Of a stretch of DNA of 64,000 bases, positions 23,801-35,999 are shown piece by piece (positions within the stretch are counted from its first letter, which is position 1; each line of letters starts with the position of its first letter). This DNA comes from Dasypus novemcinctus (lineage: Eukaryota; Chordata; Mammalia; Cingulata; Dasypodidae), in the NCBI RefSeq assembly GCF_030445035.2, contig NC_080702.1, positions 13,276,029-13,340,028 of the forward strand. Reading direction: 5' to 3'. The notes below the pieces were generated by a model. The model was not told the origin of the DNA, ran no database searches, and saw only the letters and a list, made by a program, of their open reading frames with translations. Made by a program: the position numbers and the translations under genes.

Positions 23801-24634
23801 AATATCTCACCAAAAGCACGAGCAGCAAAAGAACTAATAGATAAATGGGACTTCCTCAAAATTAAAGCCTTCTGCACCTCAAAGGAGTTTCTCAAGAAAG
23901 TAAAAAGGGAGCCCACACAGTGGTAGAAAATATTTGGCAATCATATATCTGATAAGAAACTTATAACTTGCATATATAAAGAACTTCTATATCTTGAAAA
24001 TAAAAAGATAAACAACCCATTTAAAAAATCGGAAAAAGACTTAAACAGACACTTCTCCGAAGAAGAAATACAAATGGCAAGAAAGCACATGAAAAAATGT
24101 TCCAAATCTCTAGCTATCAGGGAAATGCAAATCAAAACTACAATGAGATACCATCTTACACCCATAAGATTGGCAGCTATGAAAAAAACAGAAGAATACA
24201 AGTGCTGGAGAGGATGTGAAGGAAGGGGAACACTCATCCACTGCTGGTGGGAATGCAGAAGGATCCAACCATTCTGGAGGACAGTATGGCGGTTTCTCAA
24301 AAAACTAGCCATAGATTTGCCATATGACCCAGCAATACCACTGCTGGGTATATACCCAGCAGAACTGAAAACAAGGACACAAACAGATATATGTACACCA
24401 ATGTTCATAGCAGCATTGTTCACTATTGCCAAAAGTTGGAATCAACCCAAATGCCCATCAACAGATGAGTGGATCAATAAAATGTGGTATATACACACAA
24501 TGGAATACTACTCGGCTGTAAGAACAAACACACTACAAACACATGTGATAACATGGATGAATCTTGAGAACCTTATGTTGAGTGAAGCAACCCAGACATT
24601 GAAGGACAAATACTACATGACCTCAATGATATGA
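20821..24634 (+). pseudogene. L1 ORF2 (endonuclease/reverse transcriptase), broken
   Basis: ORF2p nicks target DNA and reverse-transcribes L1 RNA at the nick. The endonuclease starts with VITLNVNGLNSPIKR and has QETHL. The reverse transcriptase carries the FADD catalytic motif (DD at 22924-22929). The C-terminal cysteine motif (CWRGC then HCWW) lies at about 24202-24246. Three stops interrupt it: TGA at 21037-21039 just after QKKA, TGA at 23380-23382 after KRP (probable CpG-type CGA to TGA), and TAG at 23924-23926. The frame also changes by one between about 23740 and 23790. Otherwise the full length of about 1,270 codons is present, so decay is recent relative to other L1s here. Confidence 0.9.
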
Positions 24635-24636
24635 AA

Positions 24637-27453
24637 TAAACAAGCTGCCCTAGATAGCAAGAGACTGAACGATAGGCTTACAGGAAATCAGAGGGTGGAG
24701 GAAGGATATGAGCCAATGTCTGCAGGGGTGGAATTTAAGACGAGATGGTGGTAAGTATGAACACAAAGAAGAGATAAAAGGGGGGCAAGGGGTTGCCTTT
24801 GGTTGGGGCTTTACGGGTTTGAGGGTGGCTGGGGAGGGACGGATGGGTAACGCTGCCTAAAACTGGGGGGAGGGAGGGGTAGCATACGAACACAGGAGAG
24901 GGTCAGGAGGTGGTGGAGAGTAAAATGCCGAGAAAATCATATCAAAATATAATAAAGAGGGTTACCTGTTTAGAATGCTCGGAGGGGAGGGTCTGATGCA
25001 GGACGGGCTCCTGGGGAATGTCTAAATGCTCATTCTGCCAGAGTGGGTGACACCATGGGGTGGAATCCCAAGTAGTGAGAGTGGGGGTGGACCCACATCC
25101 TGGGGAGGACTAATGCCATCAAATAGAGGGAACTGTATCCCTTGAGAGAAAGGGTGGCTCCCAGGGCATTGGGGCAGATGAGCAAGTTAGGCCCTGAACA
25201 CTATTCCATCTATCTCTGGAAGTGGCTCCTCAGGAAACGGAGGTTGGCTGTCACTGTGGGCACCAAGGTGGAAGGGAAAATGGACGTTAAATGTGTGGAA
25301 CCAAAGTAAATGGGGGGCAAGAGAGGAGTTTCTTGAGAGTACACAAGGATGGATATAAAATATGTAATATTACACCATAACATAAAGGAGATGACAGACT
25401 GATAATGTAAACCATAATGTAAAACATAGGATAACTAAAAATGTAAAGAACTGTGTTTCCTAAAGTATGCACCATAATGTAAGCACAGATGTTACCTTGT
25501 TAGAAAGCTAATATTTCAGACTCTGTACATCACCTTAAGTAAATATGATATGAATAGGGCGTAAGAGTATCACTGTGGAAGGGAAAAGGTTTTCTGGTGG
25601 ATGTGTGGGAGTGCTGTATATTATATATATGCATTGCTGTGGTCTAGGACTCCTGTGAAGAAATGCTGAATAATTGGGGGGGGAAAAAAAAAAAAGGATA
25701 GGATGTGGAATTTTTTCAAATCAATATTCTTTATCTAAGTTCTTTATCTAACTTTATCCAAGTTCTTTATCTATCCTTTAAAGCCATCGCTATATGCCAT
25801 TCCCTAGTAAGGGACCATGACATTATATTGGGCTTCAAATTTCGGGGAGTTCTGGATCACAGAGTGTTTCAACAATGGCAATGGAGGGATACTGGTATGG
25901 GATACCAATGACAGGTGATATATGGCTGACAGGGAGCTGTACAGAACATATGTCCAGGGTGCATGGTAATGATTGGATATACTCATAGTGGCAACAATTA
26001 AAAACCACAGCAGGGGGGGTACTGGGTTCCTGGCCAGTGGTGCTCTGTCGTGGTCCCTAGGGGAGCAGCGACAGTCTCCCAGGTACAGCGGCGGGGAACG
26101 GGAGGGAGTGAGGGTTCAACAGTGAGCCCCTGATGCTAATGACTATGCTTGTGAGCTGATAAACCTAAAATAAGAACAAGGCCTAGAGCAATATTGTGCC
26201 TGGGAATTTCCTCCTGTCAGCCTTCATGTTACTCAAATGTGGCCAGTCTCGAAGCCAAACTCAGCATGTAAATGCAATGCCTTCCCTCCAGCGTGGGACA
26301 TGACACCCGGGGATGAGCCTCCCTGGCAACGAGGGACCACTATCAACTACCAACTGATGATGCAACTGGAAAAGGACCTTATACGGAAGTTTCAATGCGG
26401 ATCAGCAGAACATCCATGTCTACATAAAATAACATGACTTTAAAATGCTGTTTGACCTAAAGTAAGGGGGAAATGGAAAGGAGAAATGAGTTTATATGGC
26501 TACAAGTTTCTAAAAAAGAGTCTGGAGGCTGGCAGAAGGATTGCCCTCATGCACAACTGAGCAGAGTCAGAGAGACAGATAAAGCAGATACAACCCCCAG
26601 ATATTGGTTCCTTTGAAGGCTAAAGAGACCCATGAGAGTTATGGTCATGGCCGATGGGGTTAACTACCAGGGCAGATGGCCCCTCTTTGGAAATGGTGTT
26701 TATGTGTGATGAATCTGGACTCAGATGGGATCTCCCTTCATAAGACTTTCATGCTAATGTGCTGGAGGTGCAGTTAATGTTGGGGTTTAAGATATATTTA
26801 GGGGATTTGACTCTCTGGACTGACAATGTGATAGCCAGGTCCTGAGCCTCAACAGACTCCAGCACCTACAATCTGATTTATTGGACTTACCACACTCAGC
26901 TAAGATGGAGTTGAAGAAGGACAATCACCACACCATGGAGCCTAGAGTGATTACAACTGAAAATGGGAGGATTGCATCCAGCATCCATGTGGAATCTGAG
27001 CCTCCTCTTGACATAGAGGTGCAATGGACACAACCAATCCAATGTCCACATAGAAGAGGTGGCATTGGATTGGGAAAAGTGGACATGGTGGACGATGGGT
27101 ATGGGGAAAGGCAGGAAGAGATGAGAGGTGGAGGCATCTTTGGGACATGGAGCTGCCCTGGATGGTGACTCAGAGGTAATCACCGGACATTGTAAATCCT
27201 CACAGGGCCCACTGGATGGAATGGAGGAGAGTATGGGCCATGATGTGGACCATTGTCTATGAGGTGCAGAGGTGCCCAAAGATGTACTTACCAAATCGAA
27301 TGGATGTGTCATGATAATGGGAACGAGTGTTGTTGGGGGGGAGAGGGGGGGTGGGGGGTTGGGGTTGAATGGGACCTCACATATATATATTTTTTTAATG
27401 TAATATTATTACAAAGTCAATAAAAATAAAAAATAAAATAAAAAATAAAAAAA
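24637..27453 (+). other. Two-module 2.8-kb L1 3'UTR
   Basis: Module A (24637 to about 25683) has G-rich stretches (24780-24890, 25070-25090) and blocks such as 'acaaggatggatataaaata' and 'aaaccataatgtaaaaca'. A 12-bp A-run (25684-25695) follows, then module B (about 25700-27453) with 'catgacacccggggatgagc', a G-run near 27337-27360 and a 'gacctcacatatata' end before the A-rich tail. Mammalian L1 3'UTRs are usually around 0.5 kb. Older antisense copies at 12905-14820 and 51362-54145 carry A and B in the same order, so the arrangement is inherited and not a chance tail-in-tail insertion. Confidence 0.7.
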
Positions 27454-27465
27454 AATATTTTACGT

Positions 27466-29050
27466 GAACATGCAAGTGGAGATAAGAACTAGCTGGTAAA
27501 AATAGGCACAGGAATTGAAGGATGTCCTGAGAACTTCTACCCGGGGACAGCAACCCTTTCCATACAAGCCCTTAGGTTGCTGAGCCATCCATCCAATGGC
27601 TTTTTTGGAGACGAGGACTGACATGATGCATTGTTTTTCAAAACCTTTATGAGATTGTAATTTTCTTTCTATTATGCCACCGGCTTTTTCCTAAATGCAC
27701 AAAAATTTTTTTTCTTTGAAGCCCATAAATATATTGCCATAATTCTCATTCACTGCTCAGTACACACTTTTAATAAGCAGCTTCAAAGCATTCCTTCTAT
27801 TTCCAAAAAAAAAAAAATGATAGATTTTTTACTTGTTTCAGGACTCTGCTTTGGTTTTGTCTTTTCATGGACTTCACATATTGGCTCTTCTTTACTTAGC
27901 ATTCACTTTTGATACTTTTTCTCAAATCTTTAACAATTTCTGTTAATTATACTTCAATATGTTTTTCACTTTTCAACTTCTATTATAAAGCATTATCATT
28001 CACTGTATTTCTTCTAGCTTACATTACATTTCAATTTTTCCTTTTTTTATGTTCTTTCCTCATTTATGACCCTTCATTTTTTGAGTATTCATCTGATGTC
28101 TTTTCATATCTTACTTCATTTTCTTAATGCCTTATACCTTGTTTTTGAAAAAGTACCTCATAAAGTACACAAAAATGAAGATATTTCATTTCTTTGTACT
28201 GTTGTTTCTCTGCACTTATTCCTTTTTTGCCCTATATTCCCTTTTGCATGTCAAGCGACACGAGGTATTTTTATTATTGGTCATTTCACATGTTTTATTC
28301 TTTGAAACTGTAGGTAGTATGATTCAGAATAGCTTTCCCAACCGCACAGAGCTGTCCATCCTGTTGTTTCTATAAAATGCTCATAAATATGGCAGCTAAC
28401 TTATGGGTATTTCCTGGCTCCATATTTCTCCCAGTCTTAAATATGGGTCTTTGTTCTCACTACCTCTATTGCACCTGTCCTATTCTATTTCATTCTGTAT
28501 CTGATTACTGATTTTCACCCCTATAGTAAGTTCTTGTTTTGAAAGGGAACAAATGCTGTCATCATGCGAAAATCTAGTCGTTACCTTTAAATGGGCATAT
28601 ATTTTCAGAATCAATTAGCTTCAAAGGTATTTTCAGTTAAATGTCTCAAAATGTAATTTATTTCTGAAATACATATATGTAAGTATTTTATCTAAGAATT
28701 ACTAACTTTTAGTTTCTTATTATTACTGTTGAAACTGAAAGTAAGTTCAAGTCAATTCAAGGATTATCATCAATTTCTGATGTTAAATATAAACTCCAAC
28801 ATAACCCCACAAAGAAAATATCTAAAAAATATACAGAAAAAAAAAATGGGATCAAATTGTTTCACTACAAAAGATCAGCTACACACAAAAGGCGGCAGCA
28901 ATGGAGGAAATGAGGGGTAAAAGGTATAAGATGTAAAAGAAATGAATTTACAATGCCTAAATAAATCCTGCTTTTCAAAGTAATTGCTTCAAAATAAATA
29001 GATTATAAGGTGTATCTGCAAGAGACCTAAGTTTTTTGGGCTGTCCATGT
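27466..29050. other. Unassigned AT-rich DNA
   Basis: Short open frames near 27909-28375 are T-rich and hydrophobic by composition only. No repeat or gene was recognised. Confidence 0.35.
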
Positions 29051-29054
29051 CCAA

Positions 29055-29690
29055 CCTGGGCTTTGAATCACAACAGAGTTGCAAACACCTACTCACAGCT
29101 CATTGGACTCACCCAGTACAACTAACAAGGAGATGACGATGGACAACAAACATCTCAAGGAACATAGAGAGTCTACAACTGTAAACTACATAGCTCCATT
29201 CATCTGCTTCATGGGAGTGAAGCCCCCTCTCAAGTAGAGGTGGAATGGGCATCACCATCCCAGAATCCGCAGGAATGGGAATAGAACTATGGACTAATGT
29301 AGACTTCCAGGTATCCTACTATAGACTATTTGTGATTCTAGCAATAGAAAAATTTATATCCTTGATTTGGAAGCAGTGGCCATTGGAGTTCCTGAGGTCA
29401 GGGAGAGGGAAAAACAGGTTCAATATAGGGTTATACTTGGGACTTGGAAATTGCCCTGAATGACATCACAATCACAGATATAGGCCATTATATATCTTGA
29501 TATAATCTTTAAAATTGTTTGGGAGAAAGTGTAAATGACAATGTCAACTGTAATCCATGCTTAGAGGCAATGCTCTAAAATGTATTCATCAATTGTAACA
29601 AATATACCATACTAATGAAGAATGTTGTTAATGGGGGGAAATGTGAGAGGTATAGGGAGTGGGGTACACGGGAAAACTCTGTATTTTTAA
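29055..29690 (+). mobile_element. L1 3'UTR module B fragment, old
   Basis: 'agttgcaaacacctactcac', 'agctcattggactcaccc', 'ggaaatgtgagaggtatagg' and the closing 'gggaaaactctgtattttt' parallel 33051-33705 and 44990-45560. It is diverged from the young module B. Confidence 0.6.
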
Positions 29691-30600
29691 AAATATATTT
29701 ACCGAAATATATCACACACCCACAAACATACATAAACAGGAAGTGTATAGTAATAGTTGTGAACTTACAAAACAAATGTATATAACATCATACAGGACTC
29801 TCATAAGTCACCCTACCACCAACACCTTACATTTTTGTTAAACCTTTTAAACTAATGATTAAAGAGCACTGTCAAAATATTTACTACCACAGTATTTTCC
29901 AATACTTTTTGTATGTATACATTTTTTGTATGTATATTTTTTATTGAAGTATATCACTCATACACATACACACAATACGTGTATAGTAAAGACTGCGAAC
30001 TTAAAAAATAAACATACATAACATCACACAGGGGTCTCATACATCACCCCTCCACAAACTCTCTGCATTGGTGTCAAACATTTATTACAAACTATTCAAG
30101 GAAACGGACTTTGGCCCAGTGGTTAGGGCATCCGTCTACCACATGGGAGGTCCGCGGTTCAAACCCCGGGCCTCCTTGACCCGTGTGGAGCTGGCCATGC
30201 GCAGTGCTGATGCGCGCAAGGAGTGCCCTGCCACGCAGGGGTGTCCCCCGCGTGGGGCAGCCCCACGCGCAAGGAGTGCGCCCGTGAGGAAAGCCGCCCA
30301 GCGTGAAAAGAAAGAGCAGCCTGAGCAGGAATGGCACCGCCCACACTTCCCGTGCCGCTGAAGACAACAGAAGCGGACAAAGAAACAAGACGCAGGAGGG
30401 GGGGAAATTAAATAAATAAATAAATATTAAAAAAAACACAAACTATTCAAGAGCATCGTCAAAATATTATTACCAACTATATTCCTTCTCTTACATTTGA
30501 TGTATTTTTCCTCCAACCCATACTATTTTTATATAACATTTACGTAATCTAAGTATCTTCAAAAAATAATAAAAACAATAAACTCACCAATTAAAAGACA
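29691..30600 (-). mobile_element. L1 3' end, antisense, with two tandem ~240-bp units
   Basis: Two antisense units, each running from a 'gaaatatatcacacac' or 'gaagtatatcactcat' block through 'gtgtatagtaa' and 'cataacatcaca' to 'catcgtcaaaatatt', start near 29700 and 29945. A SINE at 30101-30437 interrupts the second. The same unit appears in sense at 44480-44960 and 55020-55445, so tandem 3'-end repeats belong to this L1 type. Confidence 0.55.
30101..30437 (+). mobile_element. DAS-like SINE
   Basis: A perfect 14-bp duplication, acaaactattcaag, flanks it (30087-30100 and 30438-30451). The head has 'tggcccagtggttagggcat' (A box) and 'ggtccgcggttcaaacccc' (B box). A GC-rich body with many CpGs and an A-rich tail with TAAA repeats follow. 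High CpG content and perfect flanks suggest a young copy. Confidence 0.85.
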
Positions 30601-31206
30601 CATATTGGCAGAATGTATTTTTAAAAAATACTGTTATTTTGAAGAGACTCACTTTAGATCCAAAGAAACGAATACTCTGAAAGCTCTGAGATGAATAAAA
30701 ATATTATGTACAAAGAGTAACAAGAAGGGAGGATATCCTACTACCAGAAAAAAACAGCCTGAAAGTCCAAACTCAGAACAAAAGGAAATGGAGAGAACTA
30801 TATACTAAGAAAAGGGTCAATCCAACAAGAAGGTGCAACAATCACCAACATATATGCACAGGAGCCGCAAAATACATGAAACAACATTGGCAAAACTGAA
30901 AGAATAAATAGTTATACAATAATACTAGGAGACTTCAAAATACCACTTTCAAGAATGAATCAACCATCAAGACAGAGTATTAGAAAGGAAACTGAGGAAG
31001 TCAACAATATTATAAATAAACTGCACTTAACAAACATATATAGAATGCCTCCCAACAACAGAAGAATACACATTCTTCTAAACTATCCTTGTATCATTCT
31101 CCAGGCTAGACCGTATGTTAAGATATAAGACAATAAAAATTAGAAGACTGAAATTACACAAAGCTTCTCTTCTACCACAATTGATTTATATAAAAATCAG
31201 TAACAG

Positions 31207-31573
31207 GGAAGCGGCTGTGGCTCAATCAGTTGGGCTCCCATCTACCACAAGGGAGGTCCTGGGTTCACGTGCTGAGACCTCCTTGTGAAGGCAGGCTCAT
31301 CGGCAAGCGCTGCATAATGCCACAGACCCGCAAGAGCAGAGGAGAGCCGACTCAGCAGGGTGAGGCAACAAAAAGGGAGACAAGCAAAAACTACAGAAGA
31401 GCCCACAGTGAATGGACACAGAGAGCAGACAATAAGCAAGCCACAAGGGGTGTGTGTATGGAAATAAATTTTAAAAATAAATACAGGCACAGAAGAATGC
31501 ACAGTGAAAGGACACACAGAGTAGACAGCAAGCAAAAATGCTGCAAAGGGGGGGAGAGAAATATTTAAAGAAA
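31207..31573 (+). mobile_element. DAS-like SINE
   Basis: The head 'gaagcggctgtggctcaatc' with 'ggaggtcctgggttcacg' as B box is the classic form of the family. The duplication is aaaatcagtaacag (31193-31206) against aaaatcaataacag (31574-31587), one mismatch. The tail contains the block 'agaagaatgcacagtg' after an internal A-rich stretch, so the 3' region is partly repeated. Confidence 0.85.
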
Positions 31574-33050
31574 AAAATCAATAACAGAAGGAAAACTGGA
31601 ATTATACAAGTAAGTGAAAGATATATGGCCCATTTTTAAATATCCAACAGGATAATTTTCTGAAACCCACCTACAAGAGAAATCAGAAAATTATTTAAAA
31701 AAAAAAAAACATGCAAAAACCCATGGGAAGGAGCAAGGCACTGCCCCTTATAGCTATAAGGAAAACTTATAGCTATAAATTTCTACATTAAGAATGAATG
31801 GTATCAAATCAATAACCTAACTTCCTATCTTGAAGAAAGAAGAATAAGTCAAACTTAACATTACTAGGAGGAAGGAAATAAAATAATAAAGATTAGAGTA
31901 GAGATAAGTGAGATAAAGGACAGAAAAACAATTGAGAGGATCAATGAAACCAAAATTTAGTTCTTTCAAAAGATTAATAAAATTGGCAAAGCTTTATCCA
32001 AACGAAGAGAAATGAAAGAAGATGCAAATAACTACTTAAGGAGTGAAAGTGGGAATATTATCACTGATCTAGTGGAAATTAAAAGGGTTATAAGAGAATA
32101 TTATGAACATTCATATGCCAACAAACTAGATAACCTAGAGGACATGAACAAATTCCTAGAAACATAAAAATAACCTGCACTGATACAAGAAGAAATAAAA
32201 GACCTTAAGAGACCTATAAAAGCAAAAATATTGAATAATCAAAAACCTCCCAACAAGGAAAGGTCCAAGACCAGATGGCTTTAGAGAGAACTGTACCAAG
32301 CACTGAAACAAGAATTAACACAAATCCTTCACAAAGCCTTCCAAAAGAAACGAAGAGGTAGGGAGTCTTCCTAATTCATTCCATGAGGCTAGTATTACTG
32401 TCATACCCAAACCAGATAGAGACATCAAAAGAAAGTAACAGAACAACTTCTCTAATGAAGCAAAATCTCAACAAAACACTGGAAAATCAAATCCAACAAC
32501 ATAAATTAGAAGGATTATACTGCATGACCAAGGGTGACATCCCAAGAAGAAAAAATCCATATGATAACTTTATTAGCACAGAGAAAGCTTCTGATGATAT
32601 CTACCATGATTTCATAATAATATCACTCAGAAAAATAGGAATAAAAGGTAACAAGCAAAACATGATAAACACAAAAAACTCACAGCAAACATCGTAGTCA
32701 ATATAAGAAAGAATGAAAACTTGCAATGAAAGACTGAAACCTGTGATCAGGAACAAGGCAACGTTGCCCACTTTTATCACTTCTGTTCAAAATTATACTC
32801 AAAGGTCCTGGCAGGGTAATTAGGCAAAAAAAGAAAAAGGCATTGAAATCAGAAATGAAAAAGTAAAACTAACACTTCTCTCTGATGGTATGTCCTTCCA
32901 TAATGAAAATCCCAAAGGAGTCACAAGAAAACTACTACAGAAAATAAATTTAGTGAAGGTGCAGGGTACAAGATAAACTCTTAAAAAATCAGTTTTGTTT
33001 TTTCATACCAGGAAAGAACAATCTGAAATGGGCATTTAAAACTAATTCCA

Positions 33051-33705
33051 TTAGTTGCAACATCTCCTGTCCAGTTCATTGGCCTCACCCTGGACAACAA
33101 ACAGGGAGGTGAGGATGGATAACCACCACTCAGAGGAACTGAGAGTCTACAACTGCAAGCTTCACAGTTCCATCCATCACCCATATGGGACTGAAGCCAT
33201 CTCTCAATTAGAGATGAAATACGTATCCTCACCCCAGAACCCTCAGGACTGGGAAATAAAATATGGAACAGAGAGGACTTACTGGTATTTTGCTATAGAC
33301 TTATTGGTATTCTAGCAGTGGAAGAAATTATATCATTGATGTGGAGGTAGTGGCTACTGGAGGTGCAGAAGGCAGGGAGAAGGAAAAAGAAGTACAATAT
33401 GGGGGCATTTCTGGGACATGGAGTTGTCCTGAATGACATTGCTATGACAAATACAACCCATTATATACCTTCCACCACCTACAGAATTGAATGTAAACTA
33501 CAATCTAAACTATAATCCATGCTTAGTGGCAAAGCTCCAAATGTGCTCATCAATTGCAATGAATGTGCCACATTAATGAAAGAAGGTGTTATTGTGGGGA
33601 AGGGTGTGAGGTGTGGGGAACGGGGCATTTGGGAATTCCTTATATTTTTTAACATTTTGCGAAACCTAAGTATTTTGAAAAAAAAATTTTTTTTTAATTC
33701 CATTC
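33051..33705 (+). mobile_element. L1 3'UTR module B fragment inserted in ORF2
   Basis: It runs from 'agttgcaacatctcctgtcc' to an A/T-rich tail. The ORF2 string 'aattccatt' occurs on both sides (ending near 33050 and starting near 33696), consistent with a target-site duplication. The same insertion junction appears at 44985-45570, which suggests that the two loci are duplicates. Confidence 0.65.
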
Positions 33706-34019
33706 ACTATAGCATCTAAAAGAAAAAAAACCTGAAAATAAATTTAAATTAAAAGAATGAACTATACAATGAAAACTGCAAAACACTACAGAAAGAAATT
33801 AAAGACCTAAATAAATGTCAAGATATAGTGTGTCCACATTTCACATTTAATATTGTTACAATACCATTACTACTTAAAACGATCTACAGATTAAATATGA
33901 TACCTATCAAAATTTCTGCAGCATTGTTTTATAGGAATGAAAAAAGCCGATCCTCAAATTCATATGGAATACCAAGAGGCCACAACTACTCAAAACAATC
34001 TTTCAGAAGTTTGTAACTA

Positions 34020-35285
34020 TATAATAAGCACATGCAACCAGAATATCATCCCAAATTGTATAACATACCATATAAAGAACTGGAAAAACCTCATCTATTC
34101 TCCAGGGGAAAAAACAATCAAGCAGATCAGTCCCAAAAGAACCATAGAAGGAATTATCAGACAAAACAGTTATTAAATCTCTGCTCAGTGAGAAAGGTAA
34201 ATACTCTTGGAATGAAAGAAGAGATAGTTCATAACAAAGAAACAAACAACAAAAAAGATATAAAAGGAAACTTTAGACCTAGATATAAAATATCTAATTC
34301 AAGGACAACCAGCAGGATGGCGGCAGAGTAAGAAGCTCCAAGAGTCAGCTCCTGCTAAGGGCAGTTAGTAATCACACAGCTATCTAAAGCACCTGTTTGG
34401 GGCTCCAGGAGACGAGAAGAACATCCTGCAACATCCTTGGAAGGAATGGAGGGAGGAGACTGTCCCTCTGCAGAAAAGATTCTTAAATAGAGCACTCCAC
34501 GTCACAGAGGCTGGTGCCCATCCTCCACTGGAGGCACAAGCCACCTCCGGAGCTATTCCGTGGCTGGTATCAAAAGGTCCACTTCTCAAAACTGGGGGAG
34601 GAAGAGACATTGTGCACTAACATCAGCTATTAATGAGTAAATTCGGTGGGCTAAAGTATAATATTAAGAACAGCTAAAGTATCAACCTGCCAAGTCGGAC
34701 AGAGGACAGCCGCCTCCATTTTAACTCTGCTCCTGGCATGAGGGGAAACCAGCCTGACTGAAAATCTCAGTGAAGGTATGAAATAGTTCCTTTCACTCAG
34801 ATCAACCTGTAGCCCTAGGCTAGGCTTCAGTCCCACATCTGTCAGGGTGGCAACTGGTGGTACTGCCCCACCTATCCAGGTAACTGCAGGTACCTTTGGC
34901 TGGCACAGAATGAATAATAGGGAATATACTAGGGCAACTGCGGTCATCTTGGGCCCGTAATGCATAGATTGCCGCCCACACATGCAGCTCCATGCCCTCC
35001 CCAAGCAGGGGAGAAGGGGGCATGAGGCTTCATCAGGCTCTCTAGGCAACTACAGTCTAGGCCTGCATGACTTGCATTATTTCACACACTCGTGACTCGG
35101 TCCCTATCCCTGGCAAAGGACAAAGCTTGAAGAAGCTTCATTGGTTCTTGGGGTTAAAAGGGAAACTTGAGCTTCCACAGCTTACATCACCAACTACATT
35201 CTTGGTTCCTACTGCACAACCAGCAAGGGAGAAAGGGCAGGAAACCCTAATTTAAAGAGAAAAACTACATGCAGAATAAATACTC
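34020..35285 (+). mobile_element. Old L1 5'UTR block (first of two related copies)
   Basis: After about 280 bp of unidentified sequence, 'ccagcaggatggcggcagag' near 34310 resembles an L1 5' end. The following GC-richer DNA up to 'cagaataaatactctaata' matches 46390-47905 in order. It sits between ORF2 blocks of the host L1. It has only one copy of the roughly 300-bp monomer that is doubled at 46875-47505. Confidence 0.55.
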
Positions 35286-35697
35286 TAATAAGCCAGAGGC
35301 TTACTCTCATGGCCACACTTTAAATCATATTACCTAGCTGGGGTGGTAAAAACAACATGGTACGGCCTGAAGACAGACACATAGGCCAATGGAACCAAAC
35401 TGATGTTTCAGAAACATACCCTCACATGTATGGTCAAGCGATTTTTGACTAGCCTGTCAAATCCACTCAGCTCTGGCAGAACAGCCCATTCTACAAATGG
35501 TACGAAGAGAACTGAGTATCAATAGCCAAAAGAAGGAAAGAGGATCCCTATCTCACACCTGATCCAAAAATTAACTAAATATGATTCAAACACCTAAATA
35601 TAAAAGCAAAAACCATAAAGCTTCTGTAAGAAAATGAAGGAAAATATCTGCAAGACCTGGTGATAGGTGTTATTGTGTGTGTGTGTGTATATATACT

Positions 35698-35943
35698 TCT
35701 TATCATTTATTTTATCCCCCCCTTGCATCTTGCTTCCTGTCTGCTCTCTCTGTCCGTTCACTGCTTGTCTCCCTTTGTTGCATCATCTTGCTGTGCCAGC
35801 TCTCTGTGGGTGCCAGCCATCAGCTCTCCACAGGAGCAGGCCAGCTTGCCTTCACAAGGAGGCCCCAGGATGCGAACTCAAGGCCTCTCATATGGTAGAC
35901 AGGAGCCCAATCGACTGAGGTACAGCCGCTTCCCTGATCCCTA
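35698..35943 (-). mobile_element. DAS-like SINE, antisense
   Basis: On the plus strand the tail comes first ('gctctctctgtccgttcact') and the head last ('ctgaggtacagccgcttccc'). The flanking repeat is tatatatact (35688-35697 and 35944-35953). It landed next to a short GT/AT tract. Confidence 0.8.
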
Positions 35944-35999
35944 TATATATACTTTTTCCTTATTTTTTTTTTAAATGTTACATTCAGAAAATATTCCAA

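Larger units (their letters stand above)
17673..27453 (+). mobile_element. Near-complete L1 retrotransposon, 9.8 kb
   Basis: A 12-bp duplication, aatattttacgt, flanks the element (17661-17672 and 27454-27465), and an A-rich tail precedes the right copy. In order it has a 2.1-kb 5'UTR, an intact ORF1, ORF2 with three nonsense codons and one frameshift, and a 2.8-kb 3'UTR. At about 9.78 kb it is well above the 6-7 kb usual for mammalian L1, the excess lying in both UTRs. The insertion is complete at its 5' end, uncommon for L1. It is the youngest-looking long element in the window but can no longer move itself. Confidence 0.9.

Noticed and set aside
25684-25695. A12 run as the end of the L1, with a second L1 inserted in its tail
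   Set aside because: Older copies elsewhere in the window carry the same module order, and the outer target-site duplication encloses both modules.
30101-30175. Possible tRNA gene
   Set aside because: A and B boxes are present, but the sequence continues into the SINE body and tail with target-site duplication, and does not fold as a complete tRNA with a normal acceptor stem by eye.
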